Of a stretch of DNA of 64,000 nt, positions 10,891 through 23,059 are shown piece by piece (positions within the stretch are counted from its first letter, which is position 1; every line of letters begins with the position of its first letter). A program made the translations under genes and the position numbers. Origin of the DNA: Euleptes europaea (taxonomy: Eukaryota; Chordata; Lepidosauria; Squamata; Sphaerodactylidae); assembly GCF_029931775.1 (NCBI RefSeq), contig NC_079322.1, positions 78,305,326 through 78,369,325 of the forward strand, given 5' to 3'. A model generated the notes under the pieces. It made no database searches. It worked only from the letters and a program-made list of their open reading frames with translations, and was not told the DNA's origin.

Positions 10891-11896
10891 ACGGACTATA
10901 TACAATGGTATAATCTCTAACCCTTTATACCAAGCTTCTCTCTGAATTGTTTTGTTACAGTAAGTACTAATTTCTGCGCAAAAAGCCCTCTTGAATAATT
11001 TAGTGCCAAGAACAGCCTTTTCTGGGCAGCCAAAGGGGACTCATCCCTTCTGCACCAGTGGAAAAACTGGCTAGATCCAACCCTGTGCTACTTCCTTCCC
11101 ACACTACTGGAATTGACACCACCGGTGTCCCTTCTCCGCAGGCCCCAAAGCCTCTCTTTTCAGAAACAAAGTGGTGCCCAAGGCCTGCTATGATGCAGCA
11201 AATGAGGCCTGTGCAAAGAGAAGGGACAGTTCCAGGGTAGCCTTGAGTCACCCTTTATAAATACAGCAGCAGCTGATTAAATAAGGAGCCGGACACGCGA
11301 TGTACGGCCTGGCCTGGGGGATATTCTCTGTCCTTTAGCTGTTCAGCTGATTTCTATCTGGAGATTAAGGGATTTGCTTCTCTATTAAAACTGCTCTCCT
11401 CGTCTTGCATCCCAAATGGTGGGGACAAAGAGGTGTGCGTGTGTGTCCCGGTCTTGTGTCTCGCTCGCACCCTGAAAATGACAGGCACAGTTGGATCTTT
11501 CACCCTTGACATTGTTCCAGGAAATGCTTCCAAAACATCTTGACAGCTGCCATCTTTGTCTGAGATCTTTCAGGTTGGGCACAGAACAGGATAAATAGTC
11601 GCCAAGGGCCTGCTGGGTAGGGGTGGAAAAAGTAGCTGGGCTTTGTGGAAGCCCCGGGCCCCGATCCCGGATAAACAGCAGCAGGTACAGTTCACTGAGT
11701 GGGGAGTTAAGTTACCTCTACACATGCTCCGACCCACCCTTGCTTTATTACATGCCAGGCACTAAATGTAAGCAATGTTCACTTGCGCACAGCACCACAT
11801 GGCACACTTCTGCTGCAATCGTAAACACAAGAAGGACTAAGTCGCATTTAACTCAATGGCTATGCTGGGGTTTGGCACTGTGCATCAATTACAATA

Positions 11897-12062
11897 TATT
11901 AAGAACATAAGAAAAGTCCTGCTGGATCAGACCAAGGCCCATCAAGTCCAGCAGTCTGTTCACACAGTGGCCAATCAGGTGCCTCTAGGAAGCCCACAAA
12001 CAAGTCGACTGCAGCAGCAGTCCTCCCGTCCTGCCAGTGTCCACACCATAACCCTTTGAGGC
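11897..12062 (-). repeat. CR1-clade LINE 3' fragment
   Basis: Begins 'gaacataagaaaagtcctgc', the complement of the element's repeated 3' terminus, then 'gatcagaccaaggcccatca' and 'cagtctgttcacacagtggc'. Other copies: 17396, 32640 (plus) and the array at 52049. Confidence 0.8.
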
Positions 12063-12119
12063 AGGTTTGGCTGAAGGATGACAATTAGACCAAAATCACC
12101 AGGTTAGCCTGGAGGTGTC

Positions 12120-12330
12120 ATGGGGATTTGAAAGCAGACGAGCTCATCAGAGCTTGGAAGCTAAGCAGGGCCAATTGTGGTCAGTACTTGGATGGGAGAC
12201 CACCAAGGAAGACAAGGGTTGCTACGTAGAAGCAGACAACAGCAAGCCACCTCTGCTCATCTCTCGCTAGGAATGCCCCATGGATGGGGTCGCCATGAGT
12301 CAGTTACCACTCAACAGCACCCTGTTCTTC
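12120..12330 (+). repeat. 5S rRNA-derived SINE
   Basis: Contains 'agagcttggaagctaagcag', 'gtcagtacttggatgggaga' and the tail 'cgccatgagtcagttaccac'. Same family as 9215. Confidence 0.8.
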
Positions 12331-12595
12331 TGCCAACACCATGCCTTGCAAAGCTGGCCTGTAGCAGGCAGAACACATTTTGCTTGCCAAAGGACCCAGA
12401 TTCATCGACTGTGAACAGCCCTATCCTAGCCATGCAGCGTTCAGGCCATCTAAGCCAAGGCTGGCATCAGGGTACCATGAAGTGGGGCAACTGCCCATGG
12501 CTTCTCGCAGGGCCCACAGTCACAGACCCCCCCACACACACACATGCACCTGTTCACCTTCCCTGTCCCCTGCCCATGTGCTTGCAAACACTCCT

Positions 12596-12897
12596 TAGTG
12601 GTGTAGTGATTAGGAGCAGTGGTTTGGAACTGTAGACTTTAATCTGGAGAACCGGGTTTGATTCCCCCACTCCTCCACATGAGCGATGGACTCTAATCTG
12701 GAGAACTGGGATGGTTTCCCCACTCTTACACATTAAGGCTGCTGGGTGACCTTGGGCTAGTCACAGCTCTCTTAGAGCTCTCTCAGCCCCACCTGCCTCA
12801 CAGGGTGTCTGTTGTGGGGAGGGGAAGGGAAGGTGATTGTAAGCCGGTTTTATTCTCCCTTAAGTGGCAGAGAAAGTCAGCACATAAAAACCACCTC
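12596..12897 (+). repeat. MIR-type tRNA-derived SINE
   Basis: Full-length copy from 'ttagtggtgtagtgattagg' through 'gaccttgggctagtcacagc' to the tail 'ggcagagaaagtcagcacat'. Confidence 0.85.
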
Positions 12898-12899
12898 TC

Positions 12900-13980
12900 C
12901 TTCCTCTTCCTCCTATGCTCCTAGCATTGATGGGGAAGCACATGCACGTGATGCTCAGTGGCAGTTCTCCTGGATGGCCACAGCAGCTTCATGCAGCAGC
13001 CACTGCTGCTGTTCGGGGAAAGACCATGAATGTGGGGCAGGTGGCTGTGACTGAAGGCAGCAAGAGGGCTTGTGGGAAGGGGATGGATTCACAGCCAGGT
13101 AGGAACACACACAGGGGAAAAGGGAGGCATTGGAAGGGCCTGGTGGTGGGCAGAAGGGTCTCCCAGCACTTGGCACCGGCACTACTCTAAGCCCACTGAC
13201 ATCAACACAATACATCAATTGTGGCTGATTTGTATTTTTTTATAGGTTGCGGAATTGCATCTTTCTTGGTGCAGAATTTTGATTGCACATCTTTTTAAAA
13301 ACTCATGTTAGGAACAGGATATGCTTCTCAACATTTCCAATGAGACAATCTCAGCTAGCAGGGCTGCCAAAGACCCCCGTGATATTCCCGGAGGAGCCAA
13401 ACAGAAGGCCTACAAACTTAATGACCTGAGCATGGGACCGGTTCTCTGGCTGAAGCAACAAGGTTACCGACCAGTCGTAGAAGCTCGGCTCACTGCTAGC
13501 CATCGGCTTTGCCACAGGCCAGTGGCTCGGATCCAGCAAGAAGCAGGGCAGGCGTAAGCCATGCGTGTACCTCTCTCAGGGCCACAAAATCCCTCGAGCC
13601 AGCCCTTACTGTCCAGGCACACTGGAACATGAAGGGGTCCTTGCGGCGCTGTCTTGCCTTTGCGCCACACCGTCGCTTCTTATGCAGTCATGCCGATCGG
13701 CTCCAGCGTGGCTGCTCTTCCAGAATGTCCCCACTGCCTGGTAGGTTCTCCCTGGAGCAGAAACCAAGTGCAGCTGCCAGCCGGTGCCTGTCTGAACTTC
13801 TGCCCTGAGTGTGAATATCTGCCTGACTCCTTCTAGCTCCTTGGATTCTGCTGGAACGCAGCTTGGCGTGACCCCTGCCAGACAGAGGCCCTAGTTGGCC
13901 CTGGAACCCAGAGGGAATTAAGGGTCCTTTGGCCCCTGCAATCCTTGCCAGTCCCTTTAACCCCGCACCAAGGCCCTTCA
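12900..13980. other. No recognised gene or repeat
   Basis: Moderately GC-rich unique-looking sequence. Open frames of 60-130 codons overlap in several frames with no familiar domain and no convincing splice signals, so none is called. Confidence 0.4.
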
Positions 13981-13983
13981 CAG

Positions 13984-14197
13984 TAGGGTTGCCAGGTCCC
14001 TCTTCGCCACCGGTGGGAGTTTCTTTGGGCATAGCCTGAAGAGGGCAGGGTTTGGGGAGGGGGAGGGACTTCAATGCCATAAAGTCCAATTGACAAAGTG
14101 ACCATTTTCTCCAGGTAAACTGATCTCTATATCAGCTGGAGATCCATCGGAATAGCAGGAGATCTCCAGCTAATACCTGGAGGTTGACAGCCCTACT
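13984..14197. repeat. 'GGTTGCCA' MITE
   Basis: Starts 'agggttgccaggtccctctt', contains 'gggacttcaatgccataaag' and 'gatctctatatcagctgga', and ends 'cctggaggttgacagccct'. The terminal inverted repeat is about 12 bp. Confidence 0.8.
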
Positions 14198-14587
14198 TCA
14201 CAGCCACACGGCCAGTCTTGGAGGCGATTGTTCCTTTGCAGCCAAGAGGGGAAATAATATTGCACAGTATGACACAGATCCCAGCAGGAACCCCCAGCTA
14301 GCCTGGCTCTGCCTCCAAAGAAGCCCTTTGTTCTGCTCAAGCGGGCAGCTTCCTCTCCAGGCAGCCCCTGAGGATGCTTTGCAGCTGATGCTGTCCACAA
14401 CCTGATCCCGTGACTCAGCTTCTCACTCCTTCTCTCGCTGAGCACGCCGGTCATGCCAAGATCCAGATGGGAGGCAGAGCCCTGGCCATCTCTTTCAGGG
14501 GTCATCTGGTTTGAAACACACATGAAAAGGCCTTATACTGAATCAGACTATTGGTCCATCTAGGTCAGTATTGTAGGGATCCCCAAC

Positions 14588-14800
14588 ATAGTAGTAGTAG
14601 AGTTGGTTTTTATATCCTGATTTTCTCTACCTTTAAGGAGAATCACAACAGACACACCTTGTGAGGTAGGTGGGGCTGAGAAAGTTCAGAGAGAGCTGTG
14701 ACTGGCTCAGGAACACCCAGCAGGCTTCATGTGGAGTGGGGAAGCAAGCCCAGTTCTCCAGATTAGAGTCTGCCGCTCCCCACCATTAACCCATGCTGGC
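14588..14800 (-). repeat. MIR-type tRNA-derived SINE
   Basis: Minus-strand copy from 'tagtagagttggtttttata' to 'gtctgccgctccccaccatt'. It has lost part of its core. Confidence 0.75.
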
Positions 14801-15569
14801 TCTCCTGCGGGCTCCCTGGTGCCTGCCAGCATCCTCCCAGGTGCCCACCAAGGGTTTTTAGAAAGGGGGCAGGGCCAGGTGGGGCTTTTGCCCAGAATGG
14901 CTTCGGATTGGCTGTGCCTATTTTTAAAAGATGTTGCTTCGGCAGCCGCTGCCACCACAGCACGAGCATCTTCGCTGAGTGACCTAAAGGTAAGCTGCAG
15001 CAGCCATTTTATCTGAATAAGATAACATACTTCTTCTCAGGAAGGGGTCGATTCCAAGAGCATAATTACTGAAAGGCAATGACCTGCTTCACTAGGAAGC
15101 TGCCTATACTGCATCAGCCCCTTGACCCGTCAAGGTCAGGCCTGAATTAGGTGTTCGTTTTTTTGCACAAGCTCAGACAAGGGAATTATCCCATATGTTC
15201 AAAGGAAGTAACTTTTAGCCAAGATCAGATTTGGTAATCTTGGAGGGGGGGAAGTGAGTAAAAGATTATCATGATGTATTGGTCCCTGGACATTTTCTAT
15301 TGTTTTTAAATCAATACATGATATATTCAGTTAAGAAAGCTAGATGCTGCTTAGAACACCATTTTGGAAGCCAATTAATATATTGTCCCTGATAAGGATT
15401 AATTTCCAACATTACCTGACAAAAATCTTCATCTGGGCCTAGGTGGTGAACTAAATCAGAAGGATAACTCCCAGTAACTCTTCCTCCTGTTACATCTGAC
15501 AATTTCCAAAAGATGGCTTTCTATGTGTTCGAACATTTGGGCAAACCCATGGCACAAACTCAGTCTTGT

Positions 15570-16075
15570 TTACTTGTTTACTGGCAGAGGTTCGCATCTG
15601 AGGCCTCTCACATCACCTCTTGCCTAACCCTTTTAACTGGAGATGTCAGGGACTGAACCCAGGACCTTCTGCGTGCCAAGCAGATGCTCTACCATTGAAC
15701 CAGGATCCCTTACCCATCCAATCGTGCAAACCATCCAGGGGCATTAAAGTCAGCTGAGTGCACAATTCATTTGGACTGCAAAGTCCAGCTCTTGGGCTAC
15801 AGGATGAACCTATTCAGCTGCCTTCCACTGACTCAGACCTTTGGTCCATAAAGGTCAGTATGGTTGGTCAGTATTGTCTACTCAGACTAGAAGCAGCTCT
15901 CCGTGATCTCAAGTATTGCCTTCTCAAACTGGCAGAAGCAGTTCTCTCAGGTAGAGGTCTTTCCCATCCCCTTCTTCCTGGTCTTTTTAACGGAAGATGT
16001 TGCCAGGGATTGAATCTGGGACCTTCTGCATGCCGAGGAGAGGCTCTGCCCCTGAGCCACAGCCTCTGTTTGACG
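15570..16075 (-). repeat. Two tRNA-headed SINE copies
   Basis: 15570-15710 and 15800-16075 both end, on the minus strand, in a tRNA(Ala)-like promoter ('ccttctgcgtgccaagcaga', 'ctctaccattgaacc' and their variants). The second has the complete body with 'ggtccataaaggtcagta'. Confidence 0.75.
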
Positions 16076-16087
16076 TGGATAACATTA

Positions 16088-16418
16088 CAGGTTGAGTATC
16101 CCTTATCCGGACATCTGATATGCGGACTGATCCAAAAAGCGGATATTTTGAGCCGGCATGCAGGCATTACTCACGGGCCCTCAGCAGCTCCATTGATGGT
16201 TCAATGTACACAAAATTATTTTAAAATATTGTTTAAAATTACATTCAGGCTAGGTGTATAAAGTATATATAAAACATAAATGAATTTAATGTTGAGACTT
16301 GGGTCTCATCCCCAGGATATCTCATTATGAATATGCAAAAATATTCCAAAATACGGAAAGATCCAAAATACGGACCACTTCTGGTCCCAAGCAGTCCAGA
16401 TAAGGGATACTCACCCTG
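16088..16418. mobile_element. Tigger/pogo-like non-autonomous transposon (331 bp)
   Basis: Terminal inverted repeats: 'caggttgagtatcccttatc' at the left and its near-perfect complement ending 'tactcaccctg' at the right. They are flanked by TA on both sides (16086-16087, 16419-16420). The internal 'aaatattccaaaatacggaa' and 'cttctggtcccaagcagtcc' resemble a Tc1/mariner-class family known from mammalian genomes (from memory). No transposase. Confidence 0.75.
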
Positions 16419-16814
16419 TATTATATATCTAAATCTGAGCTCTTCCTGCACTAGAAGAAATTCTGCTAGGCAGATGGTGGCTGCCTCCAGCCGAGGCTTT
16501 CTTCTGCAACTGATGGCCAGATGGCTCCCAGCTTCCATTAAGAGCGATATCATGAGCTATCAAGAGAGTCCCCTGCCAGAGCGGCTCAGCAAGCATCAGC
16601 TCCAGCTTCCGGGATCTGCCCATCATCCTGAAGTGTGCTCTTCAGCTGTCAGCGTGAGACCTGTTTTGTTTCCAGTTACCAAGCGAGCGCACTCAGGATT
16701 CACAACTGATTGGAGGCAGCGTGGGACGTGTGAGACGGAAAGGCACATGAGAGAGCAGTTTTACAAAAATCCCTGGGCGCTCCAGCTACAAAACTCCCAG
16801 CGCATGCCTGGTTT

Positions 16815-17045
16815 AGTAATTATTTTATTTACTCTATTGATACCTGCCTCTCTCCCCACTGGGGACCTAAAGTGGTTTACATCATTCTTCTCTATTTTAC
16901 ATCCACAACAACCCTGTGATGTAGGTTAGGCTGAGTATGTGACTGATCCAAGGTCACCCAGCAAGCGTGAGGGGCAGCAGGGATTCGAACTGGGTACTAC
17001 AAGATCTTAATATGATGCTCTAGCCACTACACCACACTGGCTTTC
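16815..17045 (-). repeat. MIR-like SINE
   Basis: Contains 'ccacaacaaccctgtgatgt', 'gatccaaggtcacccagcaa' and the complement of the head, 'ctctagccactacaccacac'. Confidence 0.75.
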
Positions 17046-17209
17046 AAGGTTTGGCCCTTGGTGGACTGACAGTAACCACTATTCTCAGCCCACTCTGGGA
17101 TACGGGGTTGATCAAACACATCTACCCTACAGGGCTGTTGTAAGGTTTACCAAAGTGCTTGCAAAGCACAATACCAAATGCCATTATCTATTTATCATTT
17201 TAGTAGCCC

Positions 17210-17815
17210 CTTAGAAGAAGAGTTTGTTTTTATATGCCAATTTTCTCTACCTTTTACAGAGAATCAAACCAGCTTACAATCTCCTTCCCTTCCTCTCCTC
17301 ACAACAACAAACACCTTGTGGGGTAGGTGGGGCTGAGAGAGCTCAGAGAACTGTGACTAGCCCAAGGTCACCCAGCTGGCTTCATGTGGAGTGACAAACT
17401 GAACATTAGGAAGGCCCTGCTGGATCAGACCAAGGTCCATCAAGTCCAGCAGTCTGTTCACACAGCGGCCAAGCAGGTGCCTCTAGGAAGCCCACAAGCA
17501 AGACGACTGCAACAGCATTACCCTGCCTGTGTTCCACAGCACCTAATAGAATAGGCATGCTCCGCTGATACTGGAGAGGATAGGGATGCATCTTGACTAG
17601 TATTCATTTTTACTAGTAGCCATGGATAGCCCTTTCCTCCATGAACACATCCACTCCCCTCTTCAAGCCTTCCAAGTTGGCAGCCATCAACACATCCTGG
17701 GGCAGGGAGTTCCACCATTTAATTATGCATTGTGTGAAGAAATACTTCCTTTTATCTGTGTTGAGATTAGAGTCCACCGCTCTTAACCACTACACCACTT
17801 TAGCTGTCTTTGTGG
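17210..17815 (-). repeat. MIR-type SINE interrupted by a CR1 3' fragment
   Basis: The SINE tail and core run 17210-17395 and its head resumes at about 17765 ('tagagtccaccgctcttaac'). Between them sits a CR1-clade 3' fragment in minus orientation (about 17396-17760) with 'ggaaggccctgctggatcag' and 'gtgtgaagaaatacttcctt'. The CR1 insertion is therefore younger than the SINE. Confidence 0.75.
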
Positions 17816-18064
17816 TTGATGAGGTGTAGCGGAGTCACGGACTCCTCCACCTCACCCCCATTCTGGAGATTCTACTTTGAGACAGAGAAAACGACTGTCA
17901 GGAGGTCACCCGCTGAGGTCCTTGACAAGCAGGGTCTTGACCCTGGCTGCCCCCAGCCCCAGTTGAACACTCTAAGCACTATACCAATCTGTCTGTCAAG
18001 ATGTACAAAATATCTGCATGGAAAAAAAAACCCCAAAGAGACACCCACTCATCTAGAGATGCTA

Positions 18065-18270
18065 ACGTTGGGTTGGGAAATTCTTGGAGATTTCTGGGCA
18101 ACACCTGAGGAGGACAGAGTTTGGGGAAGGGAGGGGGCTCACCGGGGATGCAGTGCCTTGGAATCTACCCTCTGAAGCGGCCACTTTCTCCAGGGAAACT
18201 GATCCTTGTAGTCTGGAGATCAGCTGTGATTCTGGGAGCTCTCCAGGCCCCGCCTGGAGGTTGGCAATCC
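18065..18270. repeat. 'GGTTGCCA' MITE, divergent
   Basis: Carries 'gttgggaaattcttggagat', 'ggccactttctccagggaa' and the end 'gcctggaggttggcaatcct'. Confidence 0.65.
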
Positions 18271-18814
18271 TTCACCAACTCCATGATAATTTGAACTCGG
18301 CCCCCCTAGCCACTGTCATTGTCAGCCACTGGGGGGTGGGGAGAGGGCAGCCCAGCCCTGGGGACAGAAGCAGTTAGAGAGGAGATTAATGAGGCAGACC
18401 GATCAGTAGGCAGACACCGTTTCCAGGAATATTGCCGGCATCTGTTGCAACAGAGCAAAAATAACCGGCCCATCTGTGCAAAGCGCCCTTACAGCAGAGG
18501 AAAAGGCAAGGGGTGGCAGCGGCGCGGGGGGGGTGTTGTTTGCCTGCAAAGACAAAGGCCCTGGAGCTGAATGGCAGCATTCAGCGGGGGCAGGGGTTAT
18601 TTTTAAGTTCAAGGCAAAACCCATGGCTTTGTGCCCAACGACAAAGCCTCTGTGGATTCAGCATGGAAGCCCCACACAGCTGTACTGTGCCACCCAAGCC
18701 CCTGTTGTTGGGGAGAGGGTGTCATCAGGGCTGGCCTTTGGGGGCAGACGTCCGGGGCTCAGGGTCACAAGGGGCCACAAAAGCAGGCTGGAGCAACTGA
18801 GCCCAAGGGCTGTG

Positions 18815-19138
18815 GCTAGAGGGCCCTTTTCACCACCCTTTAACTGGAGATGCAGGGCAGGGCATTGAACCTGGGACCTTCTGCATGCCAAGAAGATGCT
18901 CTACCACTGAGCCACAGTCCCTGCGGACAACATGAACCTGCCTTATACTGAATCAGACCCCCCTGGGTCCATCAAAGTCCCTATTGTCCACTCAGACCGG
19001 CAGAGGCTCTCCAGGGTCTCAGGCAGGGGTCTTTCACGTCACCTGCTTGCCTGGTCCCTTTAACTGGAGATGCCGAGGATTGAACCTGGGACCTTCTGCA
19101 TGCCAAGCAGATGCTCTACCACTGAGCCACGGCCCCTC
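18815..19138 (-). repeat. Two adjacent tRNA-headed SINEs
   Basis: 18815-18925 is a head fragment. 18930-19138 is a nearly complete copy. Both end in 'gaccttctgcatgccaag' followed by 'atgctctaccactgagccac' on the plus strand, the complement of the Pol III A/B boxes. Confidence 0.8.
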
Positions 19139-19887
19139 CACTATCCTAAAAGAGCAGCAGGAAACCCTCCACATGTGATTGTTGGGGCAGAGAATTCCAA
19201 CCGCCATGCGCCCCCCCAACCCCTATCCCCACCTTAGAAACAGCAAATGTCGTTTCAGTGAACCTGGAAACGCGGGAGGGGGGATTATCCTCTGAGAAGC
19301 TGATGAGACAAAGACAGAGGGTGGAGGGGGGGGGGCTCATGTTAAAAAGGAGCCTCAGAGGGAGCCCCCAGACTATGAACTGCGGAGGCCTCTTCCCTAA
19401 GGTATATTAATTTATTTTCTATCATGCTGAGATTCTGCCTCAAAAGACCCCCCCCCCAAGGCAGCCTGGACCAAGCGCGAGACAGATATCAGAGGCCTAA
19501 CCAATCCGGGGTGGGGAATGGGTAGAGTTAATGCCACGGGCCCTGAGATTAATAACAGATTAAAAAATCAGGACGAGATGCCACTCTCCCCTCCTGACCT
19601 GGCTGTCCTCACGGCGCACCCTGGGGAAAGCAGCCGGCCGCAGTGCCCTCGCTAAACCCAGGATGCGCTACCACTGGGGACGGCGACCTCCGTGCAGGCA
19701 GCAGACTCAACGCAGGCTCTCTCTCAGACAGTAATCTCATTTTCGTCCAGATTGCCAAGTGGGAGTTTGGAACCGGGACCACACAGCCTGACCATGCTGG
19801 GAAGCCAGACCAACGCTGGCTGCAACTGGAGGGCACCCAGTATACCCCTGGGTTTGCTTTTAAATGCAGGAACTGCTTCAGCTGTCC
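19139..19887. other. Unique-looking sequence, no gene recognised
   Basis: No repeat family and no credible exon recognised. The longest frames here (about 100 codons on each strand) show no familiar motif. Confidence 0.4.
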
Positions 19888-19895
19888 CTTTAAGC

Positions 19896-20179
19896 CACTG
19901 GTTCCCAACCAGGGGTCCGTGGACCCCCAGGGGTCCGCTAGAACTAAATTAAGGTCCGTGAAACAAAGTTATATACCCATAATAAATTAATATTTCCAAT
20001 TAAAAGTTCTCTATTATAAAATATATATTCAAATATTATTCTAAGTTTAATGTTTAACTAACAGTTATGATTAAAGTTTATTTTCAAATTATCAGAATTT
20101 TTATTTTGAACCTTGGGGTCCCTGCACCGAACAAAACAGTCCTAGTGGTCCCTGGTCAAAAAAAGGTTGGGAACCACTG
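19896..20179. mobile_element. hAT-like MITE with perfect 8-bp target duplication
   Basis: Terminal inverted repeats are CACTGGTTCCCAACC at the left and the complement of CAGTGGTTCCCAACC at the right. The 8-bp duplication CTTTAAGC is perfect at 19888-19895 and 20180-20187. The interior is A/T-rich with no transposase. The intact duplication and ends suggest a moderately young insertion. Confidence 0.9.
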
Positions 20180-20227
20180 CTTTAAGCCAACCCCACAGGC
20201 TTCTCCAGGATGGAAGGGCTCTGGGAT

Positions 20228-20360
20228 CTCCAGTCTGACGTATCTGATAGAGCTTTGACTCTTGAAAGCTGATACCCTGGAAATCTTGTGGGTCTCTGAG
20301 GTGCTACTGGATGCGAATCTAGTTCTTCTACTACAGACCAGTATGGTTACCCACCTGAAA
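20228..20360 (+). repeat. Partial copy of the hairpin retroposon
   Basis: Only the right arm and tail are present: 'gaaagctgataccctggaaa', 'gaggtgctactggatgcgaa' and 'cagaccagtatggttaccc'. Compare 28935-29069. Confidence 0.5.
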
Positions 20361-20739
20361 TTTGCCCGGAAGTTTCACTCCTCAACAGGAGAGAAGATAG
20401 CATATTGATGCTGTTCAACATATTAGTTAACTCTCTCACTTTGAAAGCATCCACGGAGACAGGAGGAAGTCCTCTGCAGCATAAAAGGGGAGAGGGTTGT
20501 GACACTAGGGAGGGTTAGGATCTGCCTTTATCTCCCTTTGCCTTGGGGGGGGGGGCGCTCCTCTTTCAAAACCCAGCTCTAAAAACAGAATCCCAAGGTA
20601 CCCAAGCTGGGACAGAAAGCGACAGGGTTACCCACGAAGTCCCTGGTCAAATAATTTATGTGCTATGAACTACGTAAGTGGCATTGACCAAGCCCCGTCA
20701 CTGGAAAAGACAATCAAGCTAGGAAAAGCAGAAGTGTGC

Positions 20740-20958
20740 TGCCCCCAAGGGTCTTAACAACTAGCCCCTGGCCAGGAACAAGAAGGCAAGAGGAAAAGAG
20801 GAAGACCCACCCTGAGATGGATTGATTTGATCAAGGAAGCCACGGCCCTCCGTTTGCAAGATCTGAGCAAAGCTGTTAACAGGACGTTTTGGAGGACACT
20901 GATTCGTAAGGTAGTCATGAGTCGGAAGTGACTTGACGGCACTTAACACACAACACAC
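20740..20958 (+). repeat. Bov-B (RTE) LINE 3' end
   Basis: Contains 'agaagacccaccctgagatg'-type text and ends 'atgagtcggaagtgacttga' followed by a CA-rich run, the characteristic Bov-B terminus. The same terminus is borrowed by the Sauria and 5S SINEs here, making Bov-B their likely retroposition partner. Confidence 0.85.
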
Positions 20959-21784
20959 ACTACTCTCCCAGCCACACTTCCCCATTTGCAGTAACAATAG
21001 GTGCCTACCGTACAGGACTGTTGCGAGAATGAACGAGAGGACGTACCTGAAGCACCTTGCCCGGTCAAAACAGGATATAAACTGGATGATTATACTGCAC
21101 CCCACGTGGGGCTACCCTTGAAGGCTGCCCAGAAGCTGTTTGGCTCAGAATGGGCAGCCAGTGATCTGTGGTGTTGGCTTAAGGTAACATAACAGCAATT
21201 TTATACCTGCTTGTTTCCAGGCTAAATTCCAGGCGATGATACCTCCCTTTAAAGCCCTAGTTGTCTGGGACCAGAATACTTTGCATTTATTTCTATAGCT
21301 TAGCAGGCATTCTGTGTAGTGACCCATAAACTGGGGGATCAGCTGCCTGCTGAGCTGTGCCAGATTCAGGACGGTAGTCCCTGCTCAACTGGAAGAAAAA
21401 CCCCAGCTCTGGAAGGAAACTTTTACAGGAGATGCTGGGCACAGTGAAGTCTCCTGCTTATTGCTTTTGGTTGTTTTTTTGTTTTGGATTTGGGTTTTTT
21501 GTTGGACCTGCCCTTGAGAATCATGGCATACATTCAACTTTCGCTTCCTCAATCCAAACCTGCACCACCACCACCTGTTCTCACAGCTGGCGCTTCAGGC
21601 ATGCACCAGTTGCCAAATGGACGCTCCCAGAAGCCTCCACGGGGCCGGTGATTCCCGCTATCTCTGTGAGCAGCTCAATCCTAATTTTATGGGCTCCATC
21701 TGCCTTTCAGGGGCTGGCAGGAGTGTGTCTTGAGGGGCTGGACATTCATAAAGTGACAGCTAAGCCCCATGCCATAACTACTTC

Positions 21785-21890
21785 CAGTCACACCCTCTCA
21801 GCCTAATCTACCTCACAGGTTTGTGTGGGGATAAAATGGAGGAGGGAATGTCCCCACTGGGGAGAAAAGTAGAGTATAAATGACATAAAT
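21785..21890 (+). repeat. MIR-like SINE 3' fragment
   Basis: Contains 'taatctacctcacaggtttg' and 'ccactggggagaaaagtaga', the tail part of the MIR-like family. Confidence 0.6.
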
Positions 21891-22119
21891 AGTATGAATC
21901 AAGTGAGAAACACTCACTTTAAGGGGGCTGTTTTTTTTTGTGAGTGCACAAAACCGAGTATGTGTGGTCCAGTTCTGAATCAAACAGATTTTCAGAATGA
22001 CTTTTACACGTCCCAGGCGTGCAATGACCAGGCAAGCTTGAATCTGTCATAGCTAGCAGCCACTGAAAAGCCACATCCTCCACAAACTTCGAAAGCCCCT
22101 TTTTAGAGTCAGTTAAGCC

Positions 22120-22335
22120 AGTGGGTGGGGCCACGCCTCGGTGGGAGAACACTGGCTTTGCATGCAGAAGGTCCCTGGTTCAATCTCGGGCATTTCCAGT
22201 TTGAAGGATCAGGCGGTAGGCGACCTGAAAGACTTCTGCTCGAGACCCTGGAGAGCTGTCATCAGAGTAGACATGACAGAGCGAGACAGACCAGTGGCCT
22301 GACTCAGCAGAAGGCAGCTTCAGGCATTCATGGGG
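22120..22335 (+). repeat. tRNA-headed SINE
   Basis: Head 'gcatgcagaaggtccctggt', body 'gaccctggagagctgtcat' and end 'cagcagaaggcagcttcagg'. Divergent in the A box, so an older copy. Confidence 0.75.
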
Positions 22336-22429
22336 CCAGCCTGCCTCCCGTCAACAAACCTCCTGAAGAGCTTTGTACAGAATTTACTGCCCATCAATTA
22401 ACGGCAATTTAAAACACAGTAAACCCCTC

Positions 22430-22690
22430 CCCCAAAACTTGAAGGGGCCTACAGCAGAGGATAGGACTCACAACAGTGGGTTTAAATTGAGGGCGGAAAG
22501 GTACTGGATATTGGGGGGGGTGTTACAGTAAGAATAGTTCAGCAATGGAATCAGCTACCTAGGGAGGTGGTGAGCTCAAGCAGCAGCTGGTCAAACACTT
22601 GTTAGGGATGCTCTAGTCTAGGCTGATCCTGCACTAAGCAGGGAGTTGGACTAGATGGCCTGTATGGCCCCTTCCAACTCTATTATTTTA
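22430..22690 (+). repeat. CR1 LINE 3' end
   Basis: Contains 'gtttaaattgagggcggaaa', 'gaatcagctacctagggagg' and the terminal 'ggagttggactagatggcct'. Parallel copies at 39935 and 44745. Confidence 0.85.
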
Positions 22691-23059
22691 TTCAACATGG
22701 GACAGGAGACAGGCAATCTCTCGATATACAGTTTAAAAAATCATTTTTTTAGATGACAGAAGTGAGTCAGGGGACCAAAAGATTGAAAGGAACAGATTTT
22801 GGTTGAAAAACCTCTACAGATTTGTGAGGTACGTTCCCATAAGGTGGCCCAGCCACCTAGAGAAGAGAGCCCCCTTCAGAAACGAGCTAAAGGCATCCAT
22901 CAAACATCAAAAAATCCAGATGTCGGTTTTTGACATGGAAGGGGCACAAATGGGGTGGCCAGATGGCATACGATAGATGGCTAAGCCCTCCCTGAGGCAC
23001 CTTGGCATTTATGAGCCTCCAGCTTGGGGAGGGGAATCTGGATAACCTTGTAAGAGAGC

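Noticed and set aside
13684-14105. 133- and 90-codon minus-strand frames
   Set aside because: No familiar domain. They run into the 'GGTTGCCA' MITE at 13984, and no splice or start context supports a gene.
15758-16261. 167-codon plus-strand frame
   Set aside because: It lies across a minus-strand tRNA-headed SINE and the Tigger-like element, so it is chance read-through of repeats.
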